A DNA stretch of 32,851 nucleotides from Gallionella sp. (GCA_024653675.1 JANLIB010000005.1:1-32851), one strand, 5' to 3'. Positions 7,501-14,895 are shown, counted from the first letter of the stretch. Translations and numbers: made by a program. Notes: generated by a model not told the origin, from the letters alone.

Positions 7501-7924
7501 GCACGGATTTATCGAAGTCGGAGAGCAGAAACCGGACGACGGGTTTTTCCTGTGCATCACAGACTTGCTTCGCGTTCGCGCCGATGCCGTCGGTGGTGGC
7601 AATCAGCAGGCGGTGCTGGATGCTAGGCCGGTTCGATTCGCTGAGGAATTTATCCACATCGTGTTTGGTGATGTCGTAGTCGGGCGAGTAGCACTTGGCT
7701 TGCACCGCCCAGTGTTTGCCGTTCTTGTGCTGGAACACGAGGTCAATGCCGCAGTCCGCCCCCCAGCGCCCCGGCCATTCATCCCATAGCCACACTTGAT
7801 CGACTTGCGTCGCCCATTCGGGATCGGCCTTGAGGAACCATTTGACGAAGTGCTCGAACTGCTTGCCCCGCTTGAGCGGGTCGGCATCGAGGCTGTTGTA
7901 GAAATCGGAAAATTGGCTGGGCAT
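4562..7924 (-). CDS. Mrr-type nuclease / DEAH helicase with six HA repeats
   Basis: 1120 aa. The N-terminus (about 18-140) is a restriction-endonuclease-like fold with GIDLVF (D61) and VQAKCY (Q75-x-K77), the Mrr-type metal-site pattern. A superfamily 2 helicase follows: Walker A ACGTGKT (188-194), DEAH (311-314), ATATPR (341-346), the motif V region SEGVDVP (about 581-587) and QAVGRAIR (606-613). From about 726 to the end are six 68-aa helicase-associated domains, each with GHAKVP-like and LPGWSW motifs. This layout fits a DNA-translocating restriction or anti-phage protein; no methyltransferase is next to it. Oddities: a 40-aa insert at 536-575, a second palindrome-derived stretch near 417-443, and a C-terminus altered by a 4-base duplication. 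It starts 16 bases after the antitoxin stop, in one operon. Whether it is still active is uncertain. Confidence 0.85.
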   Translation of the reverse strand: MPSQFSDFYNSLDADPLKRGKQFEHFVKWFLKADPEWATQVDQVWLWDEWPGRWGADCGIDLVFQHKNGKHWAVQAKCYSPDYDITKHDVDKFLSESNRPSIQHRLLIATTDGIGANAKQVCDAQEKPVVRFLLSDFDKSVLDYPANFAALPQAKRKPRPEPRDHQIEARAAVVQGLQSADRGQLIMACGTGKTYVTLWIKEALNAQRTLVLVPSLGLLSQLLREWTFAAATPFEVLCVCSDQTVGSKGNDEAIHSVADLAFPVTSDAEEVKRFLSGAGNRVVFSTYQSSAVIAAAQADPAIPAFDLAVADEAHRCAGKVGSDFTAILDNVQIRSAKRLFATATPRTYSSTVHKAAEDRGVEVVGMDNAALFGEVLYALPFGKAIERKLLTDYRVVIIGVDDPTIAQWIANRKLVSLSLPRPLGEGGGEGAFHDQKNHPSSTRETDSESLAAQIGLLKAIKDYDLKRIISFHSRVKRAEAFAADIQGIMEWISDEHRPSGTLRTDFVSGNMPANKRKIKLDQLKNLGADEPLVLSPHCGITSHLPACGLSGLASCSTRELERGDLGKELRRGLLSNARCLSEGVDVPSLDGVAFIDPRSSQVDIIQAVGRAIRLSPDKKAGTIVLPVFIATGENAEDTIAASNFKPIWDVLNALKAHDDVLSAELDQIRTELGRKPGSSISADGLRKIFIDLPTTVDANFGSALRTYLVEQVTASWNFWFGLLEAFVERDGHAKVPYDYKTAEGYRVGGWVIKQRITKDSLSPERKARLETLPGWSWNTLEDAWEEGFRHLKEFADREGHAKVPYDYKTADGYRAGSWVGTQRTTKDNLSPERKARLEALPGWSWNAFSDKWEKGFRYLMEFTDREGHCLVPALYKTADGYRVGSWVNEQRIAKDNLSPERKARLEALPGWSWNALSDKWEEGFRYLREFADREGHAKVPRDYKTADGYRLGSWVGIQRRTKDNMSPERKARLKALHGWSWDARADNWEKGFRYLMEFTDREGHAKVSALYKTEDGCRLGNWVRVQRSNNGSISPEHKVRLEALPGWSWDARADKWEEGFHYLKEFADREGHVKVPRHYKTTDGYRVGIWVSKYATNGKSQHVTGAKNTAGSITRLELAS
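4565..5749 (-). repeat. Tandem array of six HA-domain coding repeats (204-base period)
   Basis: The unit from F-x-D-R-E-G-H to the next such motif is 68 codons long. Five units are complete; the sixth loses its normal end to a frameshift. The first five retain WSW; copies differ mainly around the residues after GH and at the YKT turn (PYDYKT, PALYKT, PRDYKT). HA domains are thought to bind DNA. High DNA similarity between units would favour recombination and changes in copy number. Confidence 0.8.
4645..4654 (-). other. 4-base tandem duplication causing a C-terminal frameshift in the helicase
   Basis: The minus strand reads GTAAGTAAGTACGCAACG. Removing one AAGT gives [17 protein letters not shown] and then the normal LPGWSWRVK ending with a stop at 4558-4560. 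With the duplication, the last 26 residues become [11 protein letters not shown]...LELAS, unlike the other HA units. This points to slippage at a short tandem repeat. Confidence 0.75.
6206..6325. repeat. 120-base palindromic element inserted in frame in the helicase
   Basis: Taking out 6206-6325 joins CTCAG to GACAAGC and restores the expected helicase text [14 protein letters not shown]. The insert is exactly 40 codons and has no stop in the helicase frame. It contains a strong hairpin, CCACTaaGCCCGC with GCGGGCaAGTGG, and imperfect terminal inverted repeats starting GTCCTCTC. It lies just before helicase motif V. The encoded peptide is low in conserved features ([17 protein letters not shown]). 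Confidence 0.8.
6611..6672. repeat. Second REP-type palindrome within the helicase gene
   Basis: ACCCTCACCCCCACCCTCTC followed by CCAGAGGGCGAGGGAG is a well-known type of bacterial intergenic repeat. Next to it is the small hairpin ATGAT-TTTTTTG-ATCAT. In the helicase frame it encodes [20 protein letters not shown], a low-complexity stretch between KLVS and the [14 protein letters not shown] helix of the second RecA lobe. The exact borders are uncertain. Confidence 0.6.
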
Positions 7925-7940
7925 TTAAGCGCAACTATTC

Positions 7941-8252
7941 CTAGATGGCTGATAAACGCTCTACTGTGTCTGGATAGCGTTCAACCATGCGAATCAAAAT
8001 GGCTGCTTGAGCGTTTGGGCTCGCACGGCCTTGCTCCCAATTTTCCAAGGTGCGCACGTTGGTGCGCAGGTATCTGGCGAATACAGCTCGGGACAAATGC
8101 AATTTCTCCCGAAGGCTTAATAGCTCCGCTGGTGTGATGGATGGTGCGGGCTTTTTTTCCACCACATGATGCCGGAGGGTGATTTTTCCCTCGCGTTCAG
8201 ATTCCAGTGCGGTGAATCCCTCCTTCAGTTCGTCAAACAATTTACGTTTCAT
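7941..8252 (-). CDS. HigA-like XRE antitoxin (copy 2)
   Basis: 103 aa. After MKRKLFDELKEGFTALESEREGK, which matches the N-terminal toxin-binding helix of copy 1 in type, comes a helix-turn-helix at about 45-78: LLSLREKLHLSRAVFARYLRTNVRTLENWEQGRASP. The start overlaps the toxin stop by ATGA. The stop is followed after 16 bases by the ATG of the nuclease-helicase, so antitoxin and helicase are almost certainly on one transcript. As a DNA-binding antitoxin it should repress the promoter upstream of the toxin and thereby also control the helicase. That regulatory link is inferred. Confidence 0.85.
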   Translation of the reverse strand: MKRKLFDELKEGFTALESEREGKITLRHHVVEKKPAPSITPAELLSLREKLHLSRAVFARYLRTNVRTLENWEQGRASPNAQAAILIRMVERYPDTVERLSAI

Positions 8253-8593
8253 TTTATTCTCCTTGCTTCCAGTTCCTGCTTGAGCAATTCTTTCAGGATT
8301 TTGCGTTGAGCGGCGGTCAAGTCATCCATCTCGTCTTTGTTGTACACGGTATACAGCCAGAACTGGTTGCCTGGCTGCCACCAGTAGTAAATCACGCGAA
8401 GCCCGCCACGCTTGCCCTTGCCACGCTTTGCGTCGGCGTGCCGCATCTTGCGCAGTCCGCCCGTGCCTTCAATCACATCTCCAGCTTCCGGGTTATCCAT
8501 CAGCGCGTTCTGAAGCCCACGAAAACTCTCATCACTCAGATAGTCCTGCCGATGCCGCTCGAAGGGCGGCAACTCAATGAATGTGGCTTTCAT
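8249..8593 (-). CDS. HigB/RelE-like toxin (copy 2)
   Basis: 114 aa. FIELPPFERHRQDYLSDESF, DNPEAGDVIEGTGGLRKMRH and GGLRVIYYWW align with copy 1 (FIEPPTF..., HPDAGDLIKNGGGIRKLRW, GGIRVIYYWL), so the two are paralogues. The track start at 8629 falls inside the -35 box; the ATG at 8593 (MKATFIELPPF) is therefore the real start. Only six bases separate it from the -10 box and there is no ribosome binding site, again suggesting a leaderless message. It is the first gene of the toxin-antitoxin-helicase operon. Predicted activity is ribosome-dependent or free mRNA cleavage. Confidence 0.82.
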   Translation of the reverse strand: MKATFIELPPFERHRQDYLSDESFRGLQNALMDNPEAGDVIEGTGGLRKMRHADAKRGKGKRGGLRVIYYWWQPGNQFWLYTVYNKDEMDDLTAAQRKILKELLKQELEARRIK

Positions 8594-8599
8594 ATGCTT

Positions 8600-8629
8600 A
8601 CTGTACGCAAGTCGCGTATGAAGTGTCAA
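8600..8629 (-). promoter_or_regulatory. Promoter of the HigBA-2/helicase operon with TACGC-N5-GCGTA operator
   Basis: On the minus strand TTGACA (8624-8629) and TACAGT (8600-8605) are separated by 18 bases. The palindrome TACGC-AAGTC-GCGTA (8604-8618, plus strand) lies in the spacer and touches the -10 box, the same placement and spacing as in the first HigBA promoter. Transcription should begin at or next to the toxin ATG at 8593. Confidence 0.7.
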
Positions 8630-8665
8630 GGTTAATTATTGCGGCACATCAGGATGGAATATGGC

Positions 8666-9520
8666 TTAGGGACTGACTTTGACCGGCAAACCCAGCTTGC
8701 CGATGCGCTCTGCGAATGCTTGCAGTTGTTCTGCGGACAAGGCGGACAGCCGCGGTGCTTCGGGTTGCAGCGAAGGTCGCGCCAGGGTGTAGAGCAACAC
8801 GCCCTGCGGTTTGTGCCCATCGCGCAGCAATACGGAAACGAACTCCAGATAGTCATCTTCGTCCTGTCGCGAGGGCGGTTCGCCGTCCAGCGCGAACCAG
8901 CAGGTTTGCAGCCAGGTGGGACACAGTGAAATAGCGGCGATCAGGTTGTCGCGCACTTTGCCGATGCTGGTCCGGGTGTCGTTGACGAGTTGCATCCCCG
9001 CTTCGCTGGCGCGATCCAGTTTGAACCAGACTTCACCGTTGAGCTTGGCCATGTCGCGCAGCCCTTGCCGGACTTCGCTGCGATACAGCAGGCTGCCGTT
9101 GGTGATCAGCACGGTCTTTACCGCATCCGGTAAATCCACCGCGTGGCGCACTCGCGCGATCAGTTCGATGACCTGGACAAATTCCGCGCTGCTGGCCGGT
9201 TCGCCGTTGCCGGATAGCGCGATGTCGTTGATGCGCTGCGCGCCTTCCGGCACGCGGGTTTGCATGAATTCGCCGTGCAGCAGTTCATCGAGAAAACCGC
9301 GCAGCTCTTTTTCCAGAACGGCCATATCTATCGGCGGCGCAGTGCCGCGCGTGAGACCGGGAACCTGGCAGTAGATGCAGCGCCAGTTGCAGGCATTGTT
9401 GGGATTGAGATTGATGCCTACCGAGACACCGCCGACGCGGCGCGATACCACCGGATAGACATAGCGCAACGCCGCGCTGTCGCGGTCGTGAACGGAGGTG
9501 CTAAGTGGCTTCTCGCTCAA
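8666..9520 (-). CDS. Radical SAM protein
   Basis: 284 aa. The cluster-binding motif CNWRCIYC (C-x3-C-x2-C) lies at about 44-51, followed by a glycine-rich strand (LSGNGEPASS) that contacts S-adenosylmethionine, and KTVLITNGSLL further on. The opening RYVYPVVSRRVGGVSVGINLNPNNACNWRCIYC is characteristic of a widespread uncharacterised radical SAM group. The start codon is TTG at 9520, with GAGGG a few bases upstream; the next in-frame ATG lies far inside the domain. The gene stands alone between a repeat cluster and the toxin promoter, so context does not show its substrate. The fold is secure; the reaction is unknown. Confidence 0.8.
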   Translation of the reverse strand: MSEKPLSTSVHDRDSAALRYVYPVVSRRVGGVSVGINLNPNNACNWRCIYCQVPGLTRGTAPPIDMAVLEKELRGFLDELLHGEFMQTRVPEGAQRINDIALSGNGEPASSAEFVQVIELIARVRHAVDLPDAVKTVLITNGSLLYRSEVRQGLRDMAKLNGEVWFKLDRASEAGMQLVNDTRTSIGKVRDNLIAAISLCPTWLQTCWFALDGEPPSRQDEDDYLEFVSVLLRDGHKPQGVLLYTLARPSLQPEAPRLSALSAEQLQAFAERIGKLGLPVKVSP

Positions 9521-9537
9521 GGAACCCTCAAATAATT

Positions 9538-9654
9538 CGTCATTCCCGCGCAGGCGGGAATCCAGTCAAATATTAAGCTCCCCCGCAACGCGGGGACAAA
9601 ACAAAAAGGCATATTGAATAAAACCGCTGGATTCCGGCCTTCGCCGGAATGACG
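9538..9654. repeat. Triple-hairpin REP/BIME element
   Basis: Outer arms CGTCATTCCCGCGCAGGCGG (9538 onward) and its counterpart ending CGCCGGAATGACG (to 9654) match in inverted orientation at 24 of 28 bases. Each arm is itself a hairpin (ATTCCCGC/GCGGGAAT and ATTCCGGC/GCCGGAAT), and a third hairpin, CCCCGC-AAC-GCGGGG, lies between them. It fills the spacer between nlpD and the radical SAM gene, both transcribed leftward, and could stop nlpD transcription. Confidence 0.8.
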
Positions 9655-9674
9655 AACCAATGAATTATGTGAGT

Positions 9675-10556
9675 TCAAGATTTACCCATCGGCAGATATT
9701 TCGCCGGATCCACCGGCTTGCCGAGACGGCGCACTTCGAAATGCAGCTTGACCTTGTCGGTATCGGTTTTGCCCATCGCGGCGATCTTTTGCCCGCGCGT
9801 TACGGCTTGCCCTTCCTTCACCAGTATCTTGTCGTTGTGCGCGTAGGCGCTGAGATAGGTCTTGTTGTGCTTGATGATGATCAGCTTGCCGTAACCGCGC
9901 AGCCCGCTGCCGCTGTACACCACCTTGCCGGATGCGCCTGCCACAACCGGTTGGCCGAGCGTGCCTGCGATGTCGATGCCCTTGCGGTTGGCCGATTCGG
10001 AAAATTGGGCGATCAATTTTCCCTGGGCGGGCAGGGTCCACTCCAGCGCGGCCTCTTCGCTCTCATCGATGGTATTGTCCGGTTCCGTGTCATCCGCTTT
10101 GGCAATCTTTGTAACTACAGGGGTGGTTTGCTCCTGAACCTTTTCTATCTGAGCCATTGCCGCCTCGCTGTAAGGATATTTCACGAGCTTGGGCTGATCC
10201 TTGATCAACGATTCTGCCGCAGAGGCAGCGCGGGCGGCAGATGCCGTTTTGCCCGGGAACAGGCGAATTACCTGGCCTATCATGATTTTTCTCGGGTTTT
10301 TGATGCCATTTAAATCGGCCAGCTCGTGATAATCAAAACCGTAATTGAAAGCGATGCTGTACAACGTGTCGCCTTTTTGCACGGTATACGTTCTGGGACG
10401 CCAATCCTTTTCGCGCAGGGGTTTTTTACTCTGTGCGGTGGCCTCGCTCTTTTGGGCTTCGGCTGTATCAAAGACCGGTGCGCGATATTCCTGCGACGAA
10501 CAACCCGCAAATATGGCGGATACCAGCAGCAGCATCCAGAAACTCTTTGATCTCAT
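9675..10556 (-). CDS. nlpD: NlpD-like lipoprotein with LysM and M23 domains
   Basis: 293 aa. A lipoprotein signal ends in IFAGC at about residue 19. A LysM domain at about 57-100 (YTVQKGDTLYSIAFNYGF...GQVIRLF) binds peptidoglycan. The C-terminal M23/LytM domain has GIDIAG, GKVVYSGSGLRGYGKLIIIKHN, YLSAYAHND and LHFEVR, very close to E. coli NlpD. The first zinc ligand of active M23 enzymes is replaced (GIDIAG), as in NlpD/EnvC proteins that activate amidases instead of cutting. It should sit in the outer membrane and act in daughter-cell separation. Its start overlaps the pcm stop by ATGA. Unlike the usual order, rpoS does not follow. Confidence 0.88.
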   Translation of the reverse strand: MRSKSFWMLLLVSAIFAGCSSQEYRAPVFDTAEAQKSEATAQSKKPLREKDWRPRTYTVQKGDTLYSIAFNYGFDYHELADLNGIKNPRKIMIGQVIRLFPGKTASAARAASAAESLIKDQPKLVKYPYSEAAMAQIEKVQEQTTPVVTKIAKADDTEPDNTIDESEEAALEWTLPAQGKLIAQFSESANRKGIDIAGTLGQPVVAGASGKVVYSGSGLRGYGKLIIIKHNKTYLSAYAHNDKILVKEGQAVTRGQKIAAMGKTDTDKVKLHFEVRRLGKPVDPAKYLPMGKS

Positions 10557-11227
10557 TCTTTTCCCATCAGTAGCGGTACAAACTTCACTGCTTCCAGCCG
10601 GGTTTCGCGGAATCCCCGCTCTTCACGCTCAACCAGATACAGCGATTGCTCCTGCACCCCAACCGGAAGAATCATTCTACCACCGGCCGCGAGCTGCTCT
10701 CGCAGCGCGACTGCCAGCGCAGGAGCGGCGGCGGCCATGATGATGCCGTCGAATGGCGCGGCTTCAGGCAAGCCGGCGTTGCCATCGGCATAGCGCACGC
10801 TGACGTTGCGTATCTTCAGATCGCGCAACTGCCTCCGGGCGCGTTCATACAGCGGCTGGATGCGCTCCACGGTGTAGACTTCACGCACCAGGCGCGCCAG
10901 AACCGCAGCCTGGTAACCGCAGCCGGTGCCGATCTCAAGCACACGGTTCAGCGGGCGATGGTGATGGTCCGGGCCACGCAATATCTCGATCATGCGCGCC
11001 ACGATGTAAGGCTGGGAAATGGTCTGGTTGAAATTGATCGGCAGCGATACATCGTCGTATGCGCGGGTAGCCATCGCCTCGTCTACGAACAGATGGCGCG
11101 GTACTTCGAACATCGCCGCCAGCACCGCTTCGTCCTTGATACCCTGCTCGCGCAGCCGCTCGATCATGCGCGCGCGGGTGCGCTGCGAGGTCATGCCGAT
11201 GCCGCTGTGACTTTTGTTCATTGCCAT
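10553..11227 (-). CDS. pcm: Protein-L-isoaspartate O-methyltransferase
   Basis: 224 aa, slightly longer than E. coli Pcm (208). The SAM-binding motif LEIGTGCGYQAAVLA is at about residues 97-111; INFNQTISQPYIVARM, just before it, is the family's substrate-side signature, and PFDGIIMAAAAPA is motif II. It methylates isoaspartyl residues in aged proteins to start their repair in the cytoplasm. It lies between surE and nlpD with three bases to surE and a 4-base overlap with nlpD, so the three are one operon. The N-terminus has two possible ATG codons (MAMNK). Confidence 0.93.
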   Translation of the reverse strand: MAMNKSHSGIGMTSQRTRARMIERLREQGIKDEAVLAAMFEVPRHLFVDEAMATRAYDDVSLPINFNQTISQPYIVARMIEILRGPDHHHRPLNRVLEIGTGCGYQAAVLARLVREVYTVERIQPLYERARRQLRDLKIRNVSVRYADGNAGLPEAAPFDGIIMAAAAPALAVALREQLAAGGRMILPVGVQEQSLYLVEREERGFRETRLEAVKFVPLLMGKE

Positions 11228-11230
11228 TCA

Positions 11231-11983
11231 TCATTCATGGGTTTGTCCGATCCAGCCACGCACAGCGTCGAGCTGGCTGTATTGGGTGAGATCGATCTGC
11301 AAAGGTGTGATCGAGACGCGCTGCTGCGACAGGGCATGGAAATCCGTGCCCTCCCCGGCATCCTGCGCCTTGCCCGCCGCACCGACCCAGTACACCGTTT
11401 CTCCGTGCGGATTGCTGGCCTTTACAACCGGCTCGGCCTTGTGCCGCTTGCCAAGGCGCGTCACTTCCATGCCTTGCAATTTATCGTGGGGTATGTCCGG
11501 CACATTCACGTTGAGCAGCCAGGGATGGCTGTGGGTCTTTCCGGCAAAGCGTTGCACCAATTCGGCGGCAACCCTGGCGGCTGTCTCGTAATGGGCGAAT
11601 TCCCTGCCTACCAGTGAAACCGCGATCGAGGGGATGCCGAGCAGGAAACCTTCCGTCGCCGCCGCCACGGTGCCGGAATATATCGTGTCGTCGCCCATGT
11701 TGGCGCCGGCATTGACGCCGGAAACCACCATGTCCGGCTGCTGATCGAACATGCCGGTGACGGCAAGATGCACGCAATCGGTGGGTGTGCCATCGACGTA
11801 ATAGAAACCATTGGCAGCTTTGCGCGGCTTGAGCGGCCGGTCCAGCGTCAGAGAATTGCTTGCGCCGCTGCGGTCCCGTTCGGGCGCCACGACGGTGACA
11901 TCGGCGATCCTGGCCAGATGCTCGGCAAGGCAGATTAAACCTGGGGCAAAATAGCCATCATCATTACTGATAAGAATACGCAT
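11231..11983 (-). CDS. surE: 5'/3'-nucleotidase SurE
   Basis: 250 aa, the family's normal size. The opening [11 protein letters not shown] gives the metal-binding Asp pair; [11 protein letters not shown] and [21 protein letters not shown] supply the other active-site residues (Ser and Asn). SurE removes phosphate from nucleoside monophosphates and short polyphosphates and is associated with stationary-phase survival. It is the first gene of surE-pcm-nlpD. Its 88-base upstream spacer separates it from the MFS gene on the same strand. Confidence 0.95.
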   Translation of the reverse strand: MRILISNDDGYFAPGLICLAEHLARIADVTVVAPERDRSGASNSLTLDRPLKPRKAANGFYYVDGTPTDCVHLAVTGMFDQQPDMVVSGVNAGANMGDDTIYSGTVAAATEGFLLGIPSIAVSLVGREFAHYETAARVAAELVQRFAGKTHSHPWLLNVNVPDIPHDKLQGMEVTRLGKRHKAEPVVKASNPHGETVYWVGAAGKAQDAGEGTDFHALSQQRVSITPLQIDLTQYSQLDAVRGWIGQTHE

Positions 11984-12071
11984 CGGGAATTAACAAAGGG
12001 AGTTAGAGAATCGCAGTGATTGTGCCACAAGCGCTGATGAATTGTGCATGCAACCGGATTCAGTCAATGTG

Positions 12072-13658
12072 TTAGTCCTCCAGCGAAACGTTGCGTGTCT
12101 CCGGCAAAAAAATCAAGCCGATGACAAAGGCCATCGTCAGCAATCCGACCGGATACCACATGCCCGACAAGGCATTGCCCGCTTTCACGCTCAGCAGTGT
12201 GATCATGAACGGCGACATACCCCCTATCCAGCCGGCACTGAGGTTATGCGGAAGCGCGACTGCCGTGTAGCGTGTGCGTGCCGGAAATAATTCGGCCAGG
12301 GTCGCGGTTTGCGGGCCGGTGATGAGTCCAACGGCAATGACCGGGATGAGCAACAGCAAGAAGATCATGAGCCGGTTGACCTGCTCCGGATTTGCCTGTT
12401 CCGTCCACCCTTCGGCCTTCAGCATCCGGGTGAGTTCGCCGGATTTGTAGCCAATGACCTCGCGCGTACCGATACGCACCAGGGTCTCATTGGGTACTTG
12501 GGCCGGATAGAGCGTGTAAGACACGCCCAGTTTGGCAAGTAATTGCTGGTTGCGCTCGCAGTCATTTTTGGTTTCGGTGAACGGATCGTAGCCGCATGAC
12601 TCGCCATACAGTCCCACCGCCACCTCGCTGTTGAAGCGTTCCAGCGTGGGGTTGCCATAGTGCATCAGGCCTTTGAACACCGGAAAGATAGCCAGACAGC
12701 CGACCAGCAACCCGGCCAGCAGCACCGGTCTGCGCCCGATACGGTCCGATAGCCAGCCAAAATAAATGGTCAACGGGAACAACACCAGCGTGCTCAGCAT
12801 CACCAATGCCGAGGCGGTCTGCGGATCCAGCCTGACCACGCTTTTCAAATATACGTTGGCATAGATTTGCGATGAAAAGAACAACAGCGATCCGCCCGCA
12901 GAAATGCACGAGAACAGCAACAACATCCGCCCGAGCGTATGGGGATTGCGCAAACATTCGCGCAGCGGAGCCTTGGACAGATTATGTTTCTCGCGCAAAT
13001 GCAGGAACACCGGCGACTCGTACATATTCACCCGGCTCTTGATCGAGATCATCAACAACACGATGGAAAGCAGGAACGGCACGCGCCATCCCCATGCCTG
13101 GAAATCTTCGGCGCTCAGATACGATTGCAGCAGCACCACCTGCAGCGTGGACACCAGAATACCCAGCGGCCCCATCAATTGCAGCACGCTGGTATAAAAC
13201 CCGCGCTTGCCGGCAGGAGCATGTTCGGTCAGGTAAACCGCCGCGCCGCCGATCTCGCCGCCCACCGACAGTCCCTGCAACAGGCGCAACACCAGCAACA
13301 GCACGGGCGCCAGCATGCCGGCCTGCGCATAGGTCGGCAACAGCCCGACGAAGAACGTCGCGAGACCCATCAGAACGATCGTGGCGATGAAAACCGGGCG
13401 GCGGCCATACTTGTCGCCCATTGATCCGAACAGCGCCGCACCGAGCGGGCGCACCAGCATGCCGACCCCAAAGGTGGCCAGGCTGGCCAGCAAAGCGGCG
13501 ACCGGATTCTCCTGCGGGAAGAACAGCGTGCTGAAATACGTGGCCAGCGAGGCGAACGTCAGGAAGTCATACCATTCCAGAAAAGTGCCGAAGCAAGCCG
13601 CGATGGCGACCTTGCGCTGGATGATGGAGGATGGTGAAGGAGGGAAATTATCGGACAT
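12072..13658 (-). CDS. MFS transporter, metabolite:H+ symporter-like
   Basis: 528 aa with about twelve hydrophobic segments. The cytoplasmic loop motif GSMGDKYGRRPVF (after TM2) and its second-half copy GWLSDRIGRRPVLL are standard MFS motif A. WYDFLTFASLATYFSTLFFP near the N-terminus is typical of the ProP/KgtP/ShiA group (MHS family), which imports organic acids or osmolytes with protons. A hydrophilic loop of about 85 residues in the second half (roughly 340-425, with CGYDPFTETKNDC) is longer than in ProP. The gene stands alone next to a tRNA fragment. The substrate cannot be assigned. Confidence 0.85.
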   Translation of the reverse strand: MSDNFPPSPSSIIQRKVAIAACFGTFLEWYDFLTFASLATYFSTLFFPQENPVAALLASLATFGVGMLVRPLGAALFGSMGDKYGRRPVFIATIVLMGLATFFVGLLPTYAQAGMLAPVLLLVLRLLQGLSVGGEIGGAAVYLTEHAPAGKRGFYTSVLQLMGPLGILVSTLQVVLLQSYLSAEDFQAWGWRVPFLLSIVLLMISIKSRVNMYESPVFLHLREKHNLSKAPLRECLRNPHTLGRMLLLFSCISAGGSLLFFSSQIYANVYLKSVVRLDPQTASALVMLSTLVLFPLTIYFGWLSDRIGRRPVLLAGLLVGCLAIFPVFKGLMHYGNPTLERFNSEVAVGLYGESCGYDPFTETKNDCERNQQLLAKLGVSYTLYPAQVPNETLVRIGTREVIGYKSGELTRMLKAEGWTEQANPEQVNRLMIFLLLLIPVIAVGLITGPQTATLAELFPARTRYTAVALPHNLSAGWIGGMSPFMITLLSVKAGNALSGMWYPVGLLTMAFVIGLIFLPETRNVSLED

Positions 13659-13677
13659 TACTTATCGAATTGATCAG

Positions 13678-13701
13678 GTCGGGGCGAGAGGATTTGAACC
13701 C
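13678..13701 (-). other. Duplicated tRNA-Pro 3' end, possible att site
   Basis: GGTCGGGGCGAGAGGATTTG followed by AACC repeats the 3' end (CC of CCA, acceptor and T arm) of the tRNA-Pro at 14819-14895 with one mismatch in 24 bases, in the same orientation. The rest of a tRNA is absent. Integrases that use tRNA 3' ends leave such a copy at the far side of the inserted DNA. The intervening 1.1 kb holds the TacAT-like module. Confidence 0.6.
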
Positions 13702-13763
13702 TGGAGCTAATTTTGTGAAGCTTGCATTGATTCTCTGCATGGGGTCTAAATCAAGTTACCATG

Positions 13764-14252
13764 TCAGCGATGTGAGAGTCGTAGCATGAGTGTCATCGGA
13801 TCGATTGGCGACTCCTCGAAACCGTAGTGACGATAAAATGCTATTGCTCTTTCGTTCAACGCATGGACTAACAGAGCGCGAATCCCTGCATTCTCCGAGA
13901 CAGAAATTGCACGCGAGACCGCATCCTTCAGCAATGCCCCACCGATCTGCTTTCCTTGAGCATTACGGTCTACAGCCAGACGTGCAAGAACCATGACAGG
14001 TATCGGATCAGGCATGTTACGCCGCACTGCTCCAGTAGAAACTCGATGCGCTACGGCACCGGCCGATAATGCATAGTAGCCAACAACACGCTGACGATTG
14101 TCGGCTACCACAAACGCGCGGCTGGCACCGCTAGCCTGATTGGCAAGCGCTCGCCGCTTTAACCAATCATTAAGCTGCGGCTCGCCGCAATCAAAATTGC
14201 TGACATCGTGATTATCTGTGAGCAGTTGCGGGCTGCTAACAGTGATTGCCAT
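13764..14252 (-). CDS. TacT-like GNAT acetyltransferase toxin
   Basis: 162 aa. SNFDCGEPQLNDWLKRRALANQASGASRAFVVAD followed by VVGYYALSAGAV, VMVLARLAVDRNAQGKQIGGALLKDA and FYRHYGFEESP is the signature of GNAT toxins that acetylate the amino group of charged tRNA and block translation. The acetyl-CoA loop is Q-G-K-Q-I-G. The ATG at 14252 (MAITVSS) is preferred over the track start at 14306, because it overlaps the antitoxin stop as ATGA and matches where the family begins. The antitoxin precedes it. The gene appears intact. Confidence 0.85.
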   Translation of the reverse strand: MAITVSSPQLLTDNHDVSNFDCGEPQLNDWLKRRALANQASGASRAFVVADNRQRVVGYYALSAGAVAHRVSTGAVRRNMPDPIPVMVLARLAVDRNAQGKQIGGALLKDAVSRAISVSENAGIRALLVHALNERAIAFYRHYGFEESPIDPMTLMLRLSHR

Positions 14253-14557
14253 CAGACCACTGATTTGCTTCGGGCAGCTACTCGTTTGCTTGGGCTTTGA
14301 TCCCAAGGCGCTTTAACCGCGGACAGCCGCTCCAGCCCTTTATTCAGGCGTGCAGGCGCATCCAACACCCGGCAAAACTGCTGGAATTTCTTGGCGTCTA
14401 GCTGAAAAAATACCTGATCGAGCATTACGCCTTGCGCTTTCTCGCAGGCGGCCTCCAGCATGAAGTCGGAGCGGTTTTTCCCCAACAGGCTTGCCGCCTG
14501 ATCGATGAGTTCGCGCTGCTCAGAATGAGCGCGTAAATTGATTGCTGCATTGCGCAT
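14252..14557 (-). CDS. DUF1778 (TacA-like) antitoxin
   Basis: 101 aa. INLRAHSEQRELIDQAASLLGKNRSDFMLEAACEKAQ is the ribbon-helix-helix DNA-binding domain of DUF1778, with the R-S-D-F-M turn. The middle, DQVFFQLDAKKFQQFCRVLDAPARLNKGLERL, is the region that covers the active site of the GNAT toxin; the basic tail follows. AGGAGAGG is positioned upstream of the ATG. It is the first gene of the pair and should repress its promoter when bound to the toxin. Confidence 0.88.
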   Translation of the reverse strand: MRNAAINLRAHSEQRELIDQAASLLGKNRSDFMLEAACEKAQGVMLDQVFFQLDAKKFQQFCRVLDAPARLNKGLERLSAVKAPWDQSPSKRVAARSKSVV

Positions 14558-14580
14558 AGCCCTCTCCTATCAAGGTAGAA

Positions 14581-14621
14581 ACAGATATGCGTATCTTATG
14601 GAAATGTATATCTGTTGTCAA
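14581..14621 (-). promoter_or_regulatory. tacAT-like promoter and operator
   Basis: On the minus strand TTGACA (14616-14621) and TAAGAT (14593-14598) are exactly 17 bases apart. The inverted repeat ACAGATAT (14581-14588) / ATATCTGT (14608-14615) flanks the -10 box. This is a strong promoter with an autorepression site fitting an RHH antitoxin. Confidence 0.7.
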
Positions 14622-14818
14622 TACAAGCAAAATCGGGCTCGATTGGTTTTGAACTGCTCTGATTTCCTATCTCCACCCTTTGCTGCCGGCTCAACCCGCC
14701 GCTCCAGTTTCCGCTGAATACGCTATGGCTAACTTGCGCTGGGTGATGGATGGCTGTGGTGTTGAGGGACTGGTGGGCAAGATCAAATGTTTATTGAGTG
14801 TACATCATTGAAACAAAT

Positions 14819-14895
<77 letters not shown>

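Noticed and set aside
14690-14812. Possible coding remnant ending ...EYAMANLRWVMDGCGVEG
   Set aside because: An open stretch of about 40 codons without a recognisable family or ribosome site; it may be debris of the element at tRNA-Pro but cannot be supported.
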